The translations under genes were made by a program, and so were the position numbers. 64,000 bases of DNA from Clostridia bacterium. GTDB taxonomy: Bacteria > Bacillota > Clostridia > TANB77 > CAG-508. Shown here in pieces: positions 53,088 to 62,798 of the stretch. Numbering within the stretch: position 1 is the stretch's first letter; each line of letters starts with the position of its first letter. The notes beneath the pieces are model-generated. The model was given only the letters and a program-made list of their open reading frames with translations, had not been told where the DNA came from and did not search any database. Location: contig JAFXOY010000065.1 in assembly GCA_017528375.1 (NCBI GenBank), positions 1 through 64,000 on the forward strand, in the 5' to 3' direction.

Positions 53088-53717
53088 ATGAAGGTCGAAT
53101 TTGATATTTCAAAATGTTCCAATCGGTTTATATATGAATTGGCAACTTTGGTTGATTCTAGGGATGTCCTGAAAGAAATTGCCAATTACGCAATTAATAT
53201 TGCTCATTACAATGACTATGAGCAAGGACTTGATGAAGATGATTGCTATTTGGATGCAGTTGTTAAAAACCCTAAAACACCATTACAAACAATTCTTTCC
53301 ATCATTGAATATCCCAATGCAGCATATGCAAGATGGACAATTCTAGAAGAATTAAACTTGGACTATTCAGTTATTAGGCATTTTGCTAAATTCGAAAATG
53401 ATTTCTCTTTGTTATGTTTTATGATTAGAAAGTATTCGTTAACAAATGATTTAGCAGATATCATTGCAGAAAGAATGATAAAAAATGAAATCAAAATGAC
53501 TAATGTTATTGATGATGACTATGATTACAAAGAAGAAGTTGTATTTAATCAGAATATGGAATTTATAATTCATAAATGCTCAAGCGAATGGAAAGAAAAG
53601 CTGAGAAAATGGTCGGATGAGAATTCATGGCTAGACCGAAAATTTGACAATATGCCTATGGTTAATCGCACTGATTTACATCAACATGATCGTACTTGTT
53701 TATTCCATCAGGACTAA
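53088..53717 (+). CDS. 209-residue orphan protein in a leader-terminator cassette
   Basis: TAGGAGG precedes the ATG. It is soluble and mostly helical. The segment AVVKNPKTPLQTILSIIEY with later RWTILEELNLDYSVI hints at short helical repeats, as in leucine-rich-variant-like proteins, but I cannot name the family. The end is His/Asp-rich (TDLHQHDRTCLFHQD). CGG at 53124-53126 is read in zero frame (CSNRFIY), and the +1 frame stops soon after. Composition is atypical. Confidence 0.62.
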   Translation: MKVEFDISKCSNRFIYELATLVDSRDVLKEIANYAINIAHYNDYEQGLDEDDCYLDAVVKNPKTPLQTILSIIEYPNAAYARWTILEELNLDYSVIRHFAKFENDFSLLCFMIRKYSLTNDLADIIAERMIKNEIKMTNVIDDDYDYKEEVVFNQNMEFIIHKCSSEWKEKLRKWSDENSWLDRKFDNMPMVNRTDLHQHDRTCLFHQD

Positions 53718-53729
53718 ACTGACAACAAA

Positions 53730-53762
53730 AAGAGAACACTTACTTATGTAAGTGTTCTCTTG
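53730..53762 (+). terminator. Cassette terminator, copy 2
   Basis: AGAGAACACTTAC pairs with GTAAGTGTTCTCT around TTAT. Confidence 0.88.
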
Positions 53763-53798
53763 CTATATATTAATAATTATGTATTAACTATGTAATAA

Positions 53799-54731
53799 TT
53801 ATTTATCAGCTTTTTTCTTCTTAACATCATCTTTTAAAATCTCTTTCATTGATCCTAATGTGCTTAATGCTGATGTAGCATCAAATGGAATAAATACTTT
53901 ATTAGCATCACCATTAGCAACTTCTTTTAATGTTTCTAAAGATTTTAATTGAACTAATTTTTCATCTGGATTTGCTTCCATCATTGCTTCATAAACCATA
54001 GCGATTTCTTGTGCTTTAGCTTCAGCAACTTGTTTAATAGCTTCGGCTTCACCAGATGCTCTTCTTATAGCAGCTTCTTTATCAGCTTCAGCAGCTAAGA
54101 TAGCAGCTTCTTTTTTACCTTCAGCAAGTGTGATAGCAGCTTGTCTTTCACCTTCTGCAGTTAAGATTTGAGCTCTTTTATTACGTTCAGCGTTCATTTG
54201 TTTTTCCATGGCATCACGGATATCAGCTGGTGGAGTAATATCTTTAATTTCAACTCTGTCAACTTTACATCCCCATTGGTCTGTAGCTTCGTCTAAGATT
54301 ACTCTTAATTGATCATTGATTGTATCACGAGAACTGAATGTTTCGTCTAAGTCCATTTTACCAACAACATCACGAATAGTTGTGATTGCTAGGTATTCAA
54401 TACCTTTTTTCAAAGATTGAATTTCATAAACAGCTTTTGCTGGATCTGTAATTTTATAGAACACAACTGTGTCTATTGTAATTGTAACGTTATCCTTTGT
54501 GATAACTCCTTGTGGTGGTATATCCATAGTTTGTTGTTTTAAACTAACGATTGATCTAACATGATCGATAAATGGTACGATTATTGTTAAACCAGCATCT
54601 GCTACTTTGTGGAATTTACCTAATCTTTCAATAATGTAAACTTCTGATTGTTTTACAACTTTTATTGTTTTAAATCCTATGATTAAAACTAATACAAGTA
54701 AAATAATAAAAAATATAATTGTTCCTGACAT
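53799..54731 (-). CDS. SPFH/band 7 (stomatin-like) membrane protein
   Basis: A 310-residue protein. Residues 3-22 are a membrane anchor. The SPFH domain spans about 25-190 (VVKQSEVYIIERLGKFHKVA, ITPPADIRDAMEKQMNAER). A long Ala/Glu-rich coiled coil follows (EAAILAAEADKEAAIRRASG). QmcA/slipin-type scaffold of membrane microdomains. It is paired with an upstream NfeD gene on the same strand, the classic arrangement. Confidence 0.93.
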   Translation of the reverse strand: MSGTIIFFIILLVLVLIIGFKTIKVVKQSEVYIIERLGKFHKVADAGLTIIVPFIDHVRSIVSLKQQTMDIPPQGVITKDNVTITIDTVVFYKITDPAKAVYEIQSLKKGIEYLAITTIRDVVGKMDLDETFSSRDTINDQLRVILDEATDQWGCKVDRVEIKDITPPADIRDAMEKQMNAERNKRAQILTAEGERQAAITLAEGKKEAAILAAEADKEAAIRRASGEAEAIKQVAEAKAQEIAMVYEAMMEANPDEKLVQLKSLETLKEVANGDANKVFIPFDATSALSTLGSMKEILKDDVKKKKADK

Positions 54732-54763
54732 TTTTATGTCCTCCTTAAAATATTAAATATTCC

Positions 54764-55210
54764 TTATTCTACTACAGTAGTTTTTTCTTCTGTTTTTGCT
54801 ACTATTGCTTTTACGCCATTTATATTAAGAATGGTGACTCGAGCACCTTCTTCTATAATGTCTTCTTTAGAACTTTTTGCAGACCAGGCTTCTCCATTTA
54901 TTTTTATTTGCCCAGTGCCTTTTAAGGAATTAATTTCCTTTGTAACAATTGCCTTTTGACCTATTATAGAATTCGCATTTGTAACTGTTGTATCATGCTT
55001 GGTAAACTTTTTTACAAATGGTCTTGTGCAAAATAGTAAGACAGTTGATGAAATTGTAAATACTCCTATTTGTATGACAATGTTGTCGCAGAAGATACTT
55101 ACAACCATTGTTATCAAGGCTCCAACTCCTACCCAGAAGAGTAAGAATCCAGGTCCCATCATTTCTAAGATAAAAAATAGTATAGCGATTATTAACCATA
55201 TTTGCCACAT
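54764..55210 (-). CDS. NfeD-family membrane protein
   Basis: A 148-residue protein from the ATG at 55210 (AGGAGG eight bases upstream; an earlier ATG is too close). Three or four spans (IWLIIAILFFILEMMGPGFL) precede an OB-fold tail (ALVTKEINSLKG-like region and INGEAWSAKS). It is the usual operon partner of SPFH proteins. Confidence 0.88.
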   Translation of the reverse strand: MWQIWLIIAILFFILEMMGPGFLLFWVGVGALITMVVSIFCDNIVIQIGVFTISSTVLLFCTRPFVKKFTKHDTTVTNANSIIGQKAIVTKEINSLKGTGQIKINGEAWSAKSSKEDIIEEGARVTILNINGVKAIVAKTEEKTTVVE

Positions 55211-55359
55211 ATTCATTACCTCCTACAAGCAATATTATACCATATATTTGGTATAAATGGAAGATATTTTATAAAGTATTTTAAAATATATATAATTACG
55301 TTGAATTGATATTTCATAATTAAAAATATTATGATATAATCCTAAAAAAGGAGAAGAGT

Positions 55360-56556
55360 ATGAAAAATATCTTGCTTATAATTCAGAAATTATCTAATGG
55401 TGGCGCAGAAAAGGCTATAACCAATTTGGCAAATACATTAAAAGATGATTATAATGTGACGATGGTAGTTTTTGATAACAGTGTAAAGGAATATATTCCT
55501 AATATAAAAGTTATTGATTTAAAAACGCCAATTAATATGAAATTCTACAAAAAGATGTGTTTGTTTTTTTATAGAATTATTAAAGTAAAAAGAATAAAAA
55601 AGGAGTTAAATATAGACTGTACAATAAGTTTTTTAACAGGACCAAATTTGGTAAATTGTTTGACTAGAACTAATGATAAAATTATTATATCTATAAGAAA
55701 TATGCAATCAAAATTAAAATTGAATTTTTTTAAAAGATTGGCTAATCAAATTTCTCTAAAAAAAGCCCATAAAGTTATTACTGTTTCAAAAATGGTTGAA
55801 GAAGATATTAAGAAAAATTATAAAGTTGATGAAAAAAGAATAATAACAATTTATAATATGGTAGACAGTGAAATGATTTATGAAAAGATGCAAGAGGAAA
55901 TAGAAGAAATTGAGTTGTTTAATAAAAAAGCAGAACAATTAGATGATAAGAATGGCATAATTATTGTATCCATTGGAAGGTTGATTTTGCAAAAAGGACA
56001 GTGGCATTTGATAAAAGCTTTTAAACTAGTTACCAAGCAATACAAAGATGCTAAGCTAATTATTTTAGGTAGAGGACCATTAAAGAATGATTTTCAGAAA
56101 TTAATTCATAGATTGGATTTAGACAATAATGTTTTTTTATTAGATTTTAAAACAAATCCGTATAAGTACTTAGCAAATTCAGATTTATTTATCTCAACTT
56201 CATTATATGAAGGAATGCCAAATGTTATATTAGAAGCTATGGCTTGTAGTTTACCAATTATTGCTACTGACTGTGAAGGTGGAACAAAAGAAATATTATC
56301 TCCAAACAGTGATATATATAAATCTATTGATAAAACAACAGATTCGGAATATGGAATATTAGTTCCTAAAATGTCTTATGAGTATGATATTTCTGAAAGT
56401 ATTACATCTGAAGAAGAAAATCTGGCTAAAGCTATTATAGATTTAATATCAGATGAGAAAAAGACGAAAAATTATGTTCAAATGTCAAAAGAGAGAATAA
56501 AAAAATTTGAAAATAAAACAATAAAGAAGAAGTGGATAAAGGTTATTGAAGAATAA
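55360..56556 (+). CDS. GT4 glycosyltransferase
   Basis: A 398-residue GT-B enzyme. The N-terminal NGGAEKAITNLAN loop and the C-terminal nucleotide-sugar site VSIGRLILQKGQWHLIKAF and STSLYEGMPNVILEAMAC with the EX7E pattern are clear. First gene of the surface-polysaccharide locus. Sugar donor and acceptor are unknown. A related GT4 gene lies at 57843. Confidence 0.92.
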   Translation: MKNILLIIQKLSNGGAEKAITNLANTLKDDYNVTMVVFDNSVKEYIPNIKVIDLKTPINMKFYKKMCLFFYRIIKVKRIKKELNIDCTISFLTGPNLVNCLTRTNDKIIISIRNMQSKLKLNFFKRLANQISLKKAHKVITVSKMVEEDIKKNYKVDEKRIITIYNMVDSEMIYEKMQEEIEEIELFNKKAEQLDDKNGIIIVSIGRLILQKGQWHLIKAFKLVTKQYKDAKLIILGRGPLKNDFQKLIHRLDLDNNVFLLDFKTNPYKYLANSDLFISTSLYEGMPNVILEAMACSLPIIATDCEGGTKEILSPNSDIYKSIDKTTDSEYGILVPKMSYEYDISESITSEEENLAKAIIDLISDEKKTKNYVQMSKERIKKFENKTIKKKWIKVIEE

Positions 56557-56578
56557 TATAACAATAGAGGTTTAATAA

Positions 56579-57796
56579 ATGAAAAAAACGAAGAAATTTT
56601 TGAGATTTTTTTGGCTAATATTAATGTTTTTTATTATATTTATTTTTTATTTTTTACAAAATAGTTTAAATAAAAATAGATTGGAAAAATTTGTGCAGGT
56701 TAATATTGAAATTGAGGAAAATGAATATAATAAAGTTACAGTTTCAGATGCAAAAAGTTTTATTAGCGCAATAGAAGACGATAATATAAAGATAATTCAA
56801 ATAGAAAATGATATAGATTTAGGATATAATTTATTAAAAGAAAATGGAATTGAAAGTGATTATATAACAGAACATAATCAACCATTAACACATCCAAGGC
56901 TTAAAAGGTCAGGAATAAGTAAGATACGAATAAAAAATAAAGACGGTCTTATTATTTGCTCAAAACAAGGAAATAAAATTCTACATGCTAATATTGTGAT
57001 TGAAGATAGTAAAAATGTAAAAATAGATAATATTAAATTTGAAGAACTGTGGGAATGGGATGAATATACTCAAGCCAATTATAGTAGAAATGATTGGGAT
57101 TATATTACAATAAAAAACAGTGATTCTATCAATATAAAAAATTGTGAGTTTAGTAAAGCATATGATGGTATAACTGACATAAAAAATAGCAAGAACATTA
57201 CTATTGAATATTGCAAATTAAATGAAATTAATATAGATGAAGATGAATTTTTTAATGAGCAATTTGAAGAATTGGAAAAGAACATTGACGAATATCCAAT
57301 GTATAATTTTTTAAGAAAAGATGTTGGTTTGGACATAAATAAAATAAAAGAGCTATCATCATATCAGTTTAAGTTATATACTATAGGAACAGAAGATAAT
57401 TGCAATAAAAATGAAAACATAGTTATACATGATAATATGTATTTTAATATAAAAACTAGGATTCCGTTGGCAAGGAATAGTAGTGTATATCTATATAATA
57501 TATATGCAGATCAAAGTAAAATAAATTACAATATAATAAGTAAATCAGATTTATGGAAGATAAAGAGGAAATATCCTAAATTTGTTTCTTTAAGTACACA
57601 CGGAATTATTGCAATTCAAAGAGCTTATGTTGTTGAAGAAAATTGTTTATATTATGGTGTAAAACATAGATATACAAGCTATAGAGGTTTTTCAATTTCT
57701 AATTTAGGTAGAATAATAAAAAAATCAAAATTGAATGATTTGTCTTGTTTAAAAGAATATTTACAGGGAAAAACTGGTACAAAAAATTTAGAGTAG
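56579..57796 (+). CDS. Membrane-anchored right-handed beta-helix (pectate-lyase-like) protein
   Basis: A 405-residue protein. Residues 9-27 form an N-terminal anchor. Residues 120-215 show parallel beta-helix coils (IVIEDSKNVKIDNIKFEEL, ITIKNSDSINIKNCEF, ITDIKNSKNITIEYCKL). The fold matches the pectate lyase/PL superfamily. It could trim or modify the polysaccharide made by this locus. The ribosome site (AGAGG) is weak. No catalytic residues can be assigned with confidence. Confidence 0.75.
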   Translation: MKKTKKFLRFFWLILMFFIIFIFYFLQNSLNKNRLEKFVQVNIEIEENEYNKVTVSDAKSFISAIEDDNIKIIQIENDIDLGYNLLKENGIESDYITEHNQPLTHPRLKRSGISKIRIKNKDGLIICSKQGNKILHANIVIEDSKNVKIDNIKFEELWEWDEYTQANYSRNDWDYITIKNSDSINIKNCEFSKAYDGITDIKNSKNITIEYCKLNEINIDEDEFFNEQFEELEKNIDEYPMYNFLRKDVGLDINKIKELSSYQFKLYTIGTEDNCNKNENIVIHDNMYFNIKTRIPLARNSSVYLYNIYADQSKINYNIISKSDLWKIKRKYPKFVSLSTHGIIAIQRAYVVEENCLYYGVKHRYTSYRGFSISNLGRIIKKSKLNDLSCLKEYLQGKTGTKNLE

Positions 57797-57842
57797 AATA
57801 AGTTATGCTATAACAGTATTATAAAGTAATGTGTAGAGGAAA

Positions 57843-59093
57843 ATGAAAATAATGAGAAAAATAAAAGAAAATATAAAAGAAAATGTAAAAAACATCATTG
57901 TTGATCTGTTTTACCATAGGTTTGGAATATTAAAAAAAACAAATAAGTGTAATAAAAAAAATATAATGATTTTAGTGTCTAGACTTAATAATGGTGGGGC
58001 AGAAAGAACTGCTTCAAATATTGCAGATGAGTTAAGCAAAAAATATAATGTAATTTTGGTTACTCAAGAAAACAAAAAAGAAATGGATTATAAATGTAAT
58101 GTACGAAGAATTGAGTTGGATGAGAAAAGAGATAGCGATTCTAGTCTTATATATTTTTTAAAACAAATAAAACAATTGAAAAAAATAAAAAAAGAAGAAA
58201 ATATAACTCATACTATTAGTTTTTGTACTAGAATGAATTATTTTAATGTTATGTCAAAAGTGAATGATGAGACTATTATATCAATCAGAAATTATTTAAG
58301 TAAATCTGAAAAAGATGAAAAGAATTTTTTAATAATAAAAAAGAGTGCTAAGTATGCTGATAAAATTGTAGTAGTATCAGAGGTACTTATTGAAGATCAA
58401 GTAAAGAATTTTAATGCTGATAAACAAAATATTTATGTTATAAATAATTTTTTGGATGAGGAAAAAATTGAAAGCAAATTCATAGAAGATGGAAGTGAAC
58501 AAAAAATTAAAAATGAAAAAGTTGTTCTTAATGTAGGAAGATTGACTTATCAAAAAGGACAAGTTAATTTAATAAATGCTTTTAGAAAAGTTGTAGACGC
58601 TTTACCTGATGCGAAGTTAGTTATTTTAGGACAAGGAAATTTAAAAGACGATTTAGAGAAAAGAATAAAATTGTTAAGTTTGAGCAATAATGTATATTTA
58701 ATGGGATTTCAGGATAATCCATACATGTATATGAAAAAATCTCAGTTGTTTGTACTTAGTTCTTTTTATGAAGGAATGTCTAATGTCATATTAGAAGCAA
58801 TGTATTGTGGTTTACCAATTATATCTACAGATTGTAAATCGGGAACACGTGAGCTTTTAGCACCTAATACAGATTTTAATAAAATAAATACAAATATTAC
58901 AAGAGAGGAATATGGAATTTTAGTACCAGTTATACAAAATCAAAACGATGAGAAGTTGCTTGCGGAAGCTATTATTGAACTTTTAAGGAATAGAGAATTA
59001 CGAGAAAAGTATAGTAATCAATCTAAAAAAAGGGCTAAAGAGTTTTCAAAAGATAAAATTATGAAAAAATGGATTGAGATTATTGAAGAATAA
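57843..59093 (+). CDS. GT4 glycosyltransferase
   Basis: A 416-residue protein with NNGGAERTASNIADEL in the N-terminal domain, NVGRLTYQKGQVNLINAF and LSSFYEGMSNVILEAMYC in the donor-binding domain. It is about as long as, and clearly related to, the GT4 at 55360, probably by old duplication. GAGGA lies before the ATG at 57843, and a second ATG at 57852 is possible. Confidence 0.91.
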   Translation: MKIMRKIKENIKENVKNIIVDLFYHRFGILKKTNKCNKKNIMILVSRLNNGGAERTASNIADELSKKYNVILVTQENKKEMDYKCNVRRIELDEKRDSDSSLIYFLKQIKQLKKIKKEENITHTISFCTRMNYFNVMSKVNDETIISIRNYLSKSEKDEKNFLIIKKSAKYADKIVVVSEVLIEDQVKNFNADKQNIYVINNFLDEEKIESKFIEDGSEQKIKNEKVVLNVGRLTYQKGQVNLINAFRKVVDALPDAKLVILGQGNLKDDLEKRIKLLSLSNNVYLMGFQDNPYMYMKKSQLFVLSSFYEGMSNVILEAMYCGLPIISTDCKSGTRELLAPNTDFNKINTNITREEYGILVPVIQNQNDEKLLAEAIIELLRNRELREKYSNQSKKRAKEFSKDKIMKKWIEIIEE

Positions 59094-59127
59094 AAGAAAT
59101 CCTTAAATATAAAAAGGAGTTTTGAAC

Positions 59128-60243
59128 ATGAAGGTTGGTATAATAAGTAATACAACATCAGATATTATAAGGTCAAGAGGAGAATTGATAAAATCTATCA
59201 TACAAAGTGGCCATGAAGTTATTGCTATAGGCAATGAGGATGTAGGAAGAAAGAAGATAGAACAATTAGGAGCAAAATTCAGAAATATAAAAATGGATAA
59301 CATTTCTACAAATATATTCAAAAATATAAAATATATAAAAACACTAAAAAATGTGCTTAAAGAGGAGAATGTTGATGTTATTTTAACATATACAATTAAA
59401 CCAATTGCTTTAGGTGCAATTGCTGGAACTTTAGCTAAAGTTGAAAAAAAGTATGCATTGGTAGTTGGAATGGGGTATAATTATTCGACAAATACTTTTC
59501 GTACAAAAATTATAAGATTTTTTTGTGATTTAGGCTATAAAATATCAGGTAAAGTATATAACAAAATGATATTTCAAAATAAAGAAGATATGGAAGAATT
59601 TATAGAAAGAAAAATTGTTAAAACGGGAAATGCGGTGTTAATTGATGGTTCTGGCGTGGACATGAAAAAATTTGTAAAATCAGAGAATAAAATTGATTCA
59701 ATGGATGAATTGAAATTTTTAATGATATCTAGATGTCTGAATGTAAAGGGAATAAAGGAATTAAGTTTAGCTGCAGAAAAGGTAAAAAAGAAATATCCTA
59801 AAGTTCAGTTTGTTCATTTAGGTAATGCTGATAAAACATATAGAGGAATAACAGATAAAGAAATGAGGAAATATTCAAAAGTAATAAATTTTAAAGGTAA
59901 AGTGGAAAATGTATATGAGTATATAAGAGATTCTAATGTTGTAATATTACCAAGTTATTTAAGAGAAGGAATACCAAGAGGATTATTAGAGGGACTTGCA
60001 GTCGGAAGACCTATAATTACAACTGATATTAGAGGGTGTAGAGAAACTGTAATAGAAGGCAAAAATGGATATTTGGTAAAAGTTAAAGATGAAAATGATT
60101 TGATGGAGAAAATTATAATGATGATAAATAATACAAAAGAAGAGCTTCAAAAAATGTCAGAGGTTAGTTATAATTATGCTAAAGAAAGATTTGATGTGGA
60201 AATAATAAACAAAAATATGTTAAAATATATGGAGTTAGTTTAA
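59128..60243 (+). CDS. GT4 glycosyltransferase, PglA/CapM-like
   Basis: A 371-residue protein; AAGGAG selects the ATG at 59128. N-terminal GIISNTTSDIIRSRGELI and C-terminal PSYLREGIPRGLLEGLAVGR and TTDIRGCRETV are typical of N-acetylhexosaminyl transferases of the PglA/CapM group that build undecaprenyl-linked oligosaccharides. The exact sugar is not determinable. Confidence 0.9.
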   Translation: MKVGIISNTTSDIIRSRGELIKSIIQSGHEVIAIGNEDVGRKKIEQLGAKFRNIKMDNISTNIFKNIKYIKTLKNVLKEENVDVILTYTIKPIALGAIAGTLAKVEKKYALVVGMGYNYSTNTFRTKIIRFFCDLGYKISGKVYNKMIFQNKEDMEEFIERKIVKTGNAVLIDGSGVDMKKFVKSENKIDSMDELKFLMISRCLNVKGIKELSLAAEKVKKKYPKVQFVHLGNADKTYRGITDKEMRKYSKVINFKGKVENVYEYIRDSNVVILPSYLREGIPRGLLEGLAVGRPIITTDIRGCRETVIEGKNGYLVKVKDENDLMEKIIMMINNTKEELQKMSEVSYNYAKERFDVEIINKNMLKYMELV

Positions 60244-60259
60244 AAAGGAAAATGGGAAT

Positions 60260-61228
60260 ATGAAAAATTATTTGATTACAGGTGGCGCTGGATTTATTGG
60301 TTCAAATTTAACAGAAAAATTATTAGAAGAAAGAAATAATGTTATTGTTATAGACAATTTTTGTGATTTTTATGATGTAAAAATAAAAAGAAAAAATATT
60401 GAAAAATTTTTATGCAATAATAATTTTAAATTATATGAAGAAGATATTAGAAATGAAGCTAAAATGAAACAAATTTTTTCTGAAAATAAGATAGATATAG
60501 TAATTCATTTGGCTGCAATGGCAGGAGTACGACCTTCTATAGAATTTCCTGCATTATATCAAGAAGTAAACGGAATAGGCACACAAAATATATTGGAAGC
60601 AATGAGAGAAAGTAATATTAAAAAAGGTATTTTTGCTTCTTCTAGTAGTGTATATGGGAATTGTAAAGTATTTCCATTTAAGGAAAATATGATTGTTGAT
60701 TATGCTATAAGTCCATATGCAGCTACCAAGAAAGCAAATGAAGTTATGGCACATGTTTATCATCAATTGTTTAATATGGATATATTAGTGTTAAGATTTT
60801 TTACTGTATACGGACCAAAACAAAGACCAGACTTAGCAATAAGCAAATTTACTAAACTAATATTAGAAGATAAACCTATTACAATGTATGGAGATGGAAC
60901 AACATTAAGGGATTATACTTATGTGGATGACATAGTTAGTGGAATAATTAAGTCAGCCGAATATTTAGAACATAACAATAATATTTATGAAATTTTAAAT
61001 CTAGGAAATTCATATCCAATAAAATTAATAGACATGATTAATACTATTTCTAAAATATTAAATAAAAATGTAAAAATAGAACAATTTCCAATGCAATTAG
61101 GAGATGTGCAAACAACTTTTGCGGATATTACTAAAGCTAAAGAGATGATTGGTTATTTGCCTGAAGTAAGTTTTGAAGAGGGGATAGTTCGATTTATAGA
61201 ATGGTATAAGGAAAATTTAAAAATGTAA
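60260..61228 (+). CDS. NAD-dependent sugar epimerase, UDP-glucuronate 4-epimerase-like
   Basis: A 322-residue SDR protein. The Rossmann motif GGAGFIGSNLTEKL, the SSSSVYGN segment, the catalytic YAATK and the later DGTTLRDYTYVDDIV are present. The N-terminal DNFCDFYDVKIKRKNI pattern resembles UDP-GlcA 4-epimerases. It supplies a nucleotide sugar (possibly UDP-galacturonate) for the locus. WbpP- or GalE-type specificity is not excluded. Confidence 0.9.
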   Translation: MKNYLITGGAGFIGSNLTEKLLEERNNVIVIDNFCDFYDVKIKRKNIEKFLCNNNFKLYEEDIRNEAKMKQIFSENKIDIVIHLAAMAGVRPSIEFPALYQEVNGIGTQNILEAMRESNIKKGIFASSSSVYGNCKVFPFKENMIVDYAISPYAATKKANEVMAHVYHQLFNMDILVLRFFTVYGPKQRPDLAISKFTKLILEDKPITMYGDGTTLRDYTYVDDIVSGIIKSAEYLEHNNNIYEILNLGNSYPIKLIDMINTISKILNKNVKIEQFPMQLGDVQTTFADITKAKEMIGYLPEVSFEEGIVRFIEWYKENLKM

Positions 61229-61239
61229 TGGAGAAAATA

Positions 61240-62037
61240 ATGAGAAAGATTTTAAAAGAACATAAAGAGAATTTTATAAAAATATTCAAATTAGCAAGAA
61301 TAGATTTAATAAAAACATATAGGGGCTCAGTTATGGGATGTCTTTGGTCAATTATAAAACCTATAATAACAATTTTTGCTTACTGGTTTACTATAGAAAT
61401 TGGTTTAAGATCAGGAAAAATGAGATCAGGTTATCCAAATTTTTTATGGTTAATTGCAAGTACAGTACCATGGTTTTATTTTAGTGAAATGATTGTTTAT
61501 GGTGCAACTTCAATAAAAAACTATAGTTATTTAGTAACTAAAATGAAATTCCCTATATCTATTATACCAACAATTGTTAATTTGTCTAAATTTATAGTAC
61601 ATATAGTATTAATAGTAATAGTTGTATTGTTATTTAGAATTAATGGATATAAATTAGATATTTACATGTTACAGGTTGTTTTTTATATGTTAATGAGTTT
61701 TCTTTTTTTGGAAGTTTGGTCTATTTTTTCGTCAATGATTGGAGCAATAAGTAAAGATTTTGTTAATTTAGTAAGATCTATTAATATATTAATTTTTTGG
61801 CTATCAGGAATTATTTGGGATGTTAATAGTATATCAATAAATTGGGTAAAAAAAGTTTTATGGTTTAATCCAATAGCGTATCTAATTAATGGATATAGAA
61901 ATTGTTTTATAAATAAAGTATTCTTCTTTGAAGAACCAATACAATTATTAGTATTTATAGGAACTTTAATACTTTTAACAATATTGGCTGTTATATCTCA
62001 TAATAAATTAAGAAAAGAAATTGCAGATGTATTATAG
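61240..62037 (+). CDS. ABC-2 polysaccharide export permease (Wzm-like)
   Basis: A 265-residue protein; GGAG selects the ATG at 61240, although 61228 is also possible and overlaps the previous stop. Six spans and the family start ARIDLIKTYRGSVMGCLWSI are clear. It pairs with the following ATPase to export lipid-linked polysaccharide or teichoic acid (Wzm/TagG family). Confidence 0.93.
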   Translation: MRKILKEHKENFIKIFKLARIDLIKTYRGSVMGCLWSIIKPIITIFAYWFTIEIGLRSGKMRSGYPNFLWLIASTVPWFYFSEMIVYGATSIKNYSYLVTKMKFPISIIPTIVNLSKFIVHIVLIVIVVLLFRINGYKLDIYMLQVVFYMLMSFLFLEVWSIFSSMIGAISKDFVNLVRSINILIFWLSGIIWDVNSISINWVKKVLWFNPIAYLINGYRNCFINKVFFFEEPIQLLVFIGTLILLTILAVISHNKLRKEIADVL

Positions 62038-62045
62038 GAGAAATT

Positions 62046-62780
62046 ATGGAAAATGTAATAAAATTTAAGCATGTAAATAAAATTTATAAATTAAATAAAA
62101 GGACAAATTTAGGTGGTATTTTAAAATTTATTTTATTTAAAAAAAATAACAATTCCAAAAAAGTGCTAGATGATGTTAGTTTCTCTATTGGAAAAGGAGA
62201 AAAAGTAGCTTTATTAGGAAAAAATGGATCAGGAAAATCAACAATATTAAAATTGATTACTGAAGTTGCCTATCCTACAAGTGGTGATATATATGTTAAA
62301 GGAAATGTTAATGCATTATTAGAATTAAAGACAGGATTTGAAATGGAATTTACTGGACGTGAAAATATATATTTAAGAGGAATTTTATTGGGACTTACTA
62401 GAAAAGAGATAAAAAAGCTGGAAAAACAAATTATAGATTTTGCAGATATAGGAGAATATATAGATAGTCCTATACAAAAATATTCAAGTGGAATGAGAGC
62501 AAGATTAGGATTTGCAATTGCTGTCAACATTGACCCGGAAATACTATTGATTGATGAGGCTTTAAGTGTTGGAGATGAAGAATTTAAAAATAAATGTTTA
62601 AAGAAAATAATAGAAATAACTGAAAATAAAAATGTGACATTAGTTTTAGTAACACATTCCTTAGAAATGGCAAAACAATTTTGCGATAGAGGTTTGGTAA
62701 TAGAAAAGGGAAAATTGACTTATGATGGAAACATAGATTCAGCAATAGAATTTTATCAAAAAAGCATAAATTTAAAGTAA
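62046..62780 (+). CDS. ABC polysaccharide export ATPase (Wzt/TagH-like)
   Basis: A 244-residue protein. Walker A LLGKNGSGKSTILKL, the GRENIYLRGILLGL loop, signature YSSGMRARLGFA, Walker B ILLIDEALSVGDEEF. No C-terminal sugar-binding domain, so chain-length capping of the Wzt type is absent. It starts eight bases after the permease. Confidence 0.95.
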   Translation: MENVIKFKHVNKIYKLNKRTNLGGILKFILFKKNNNSKKVLDDVSFSIGKGEKVALLGKNGSGKSTILKLITEVAYPTSGDIYVKGNVNALLELKTGFEMEFTGRENIYLRGILLGLTRKEIKKLEKQIIDFADIGEYIDSPIQKYSSGMRARLGFAIAVNIDPEILLIDEALSVGDEEFKNKCLKKIIEITENKNVTLVLVTHSLEMAKQFCDRGLVIEKGKLTYDGNIDSAIEFYQKSINLK

Positions 62781-62798
62781 GAAGTAGGAGAAAGCAAA

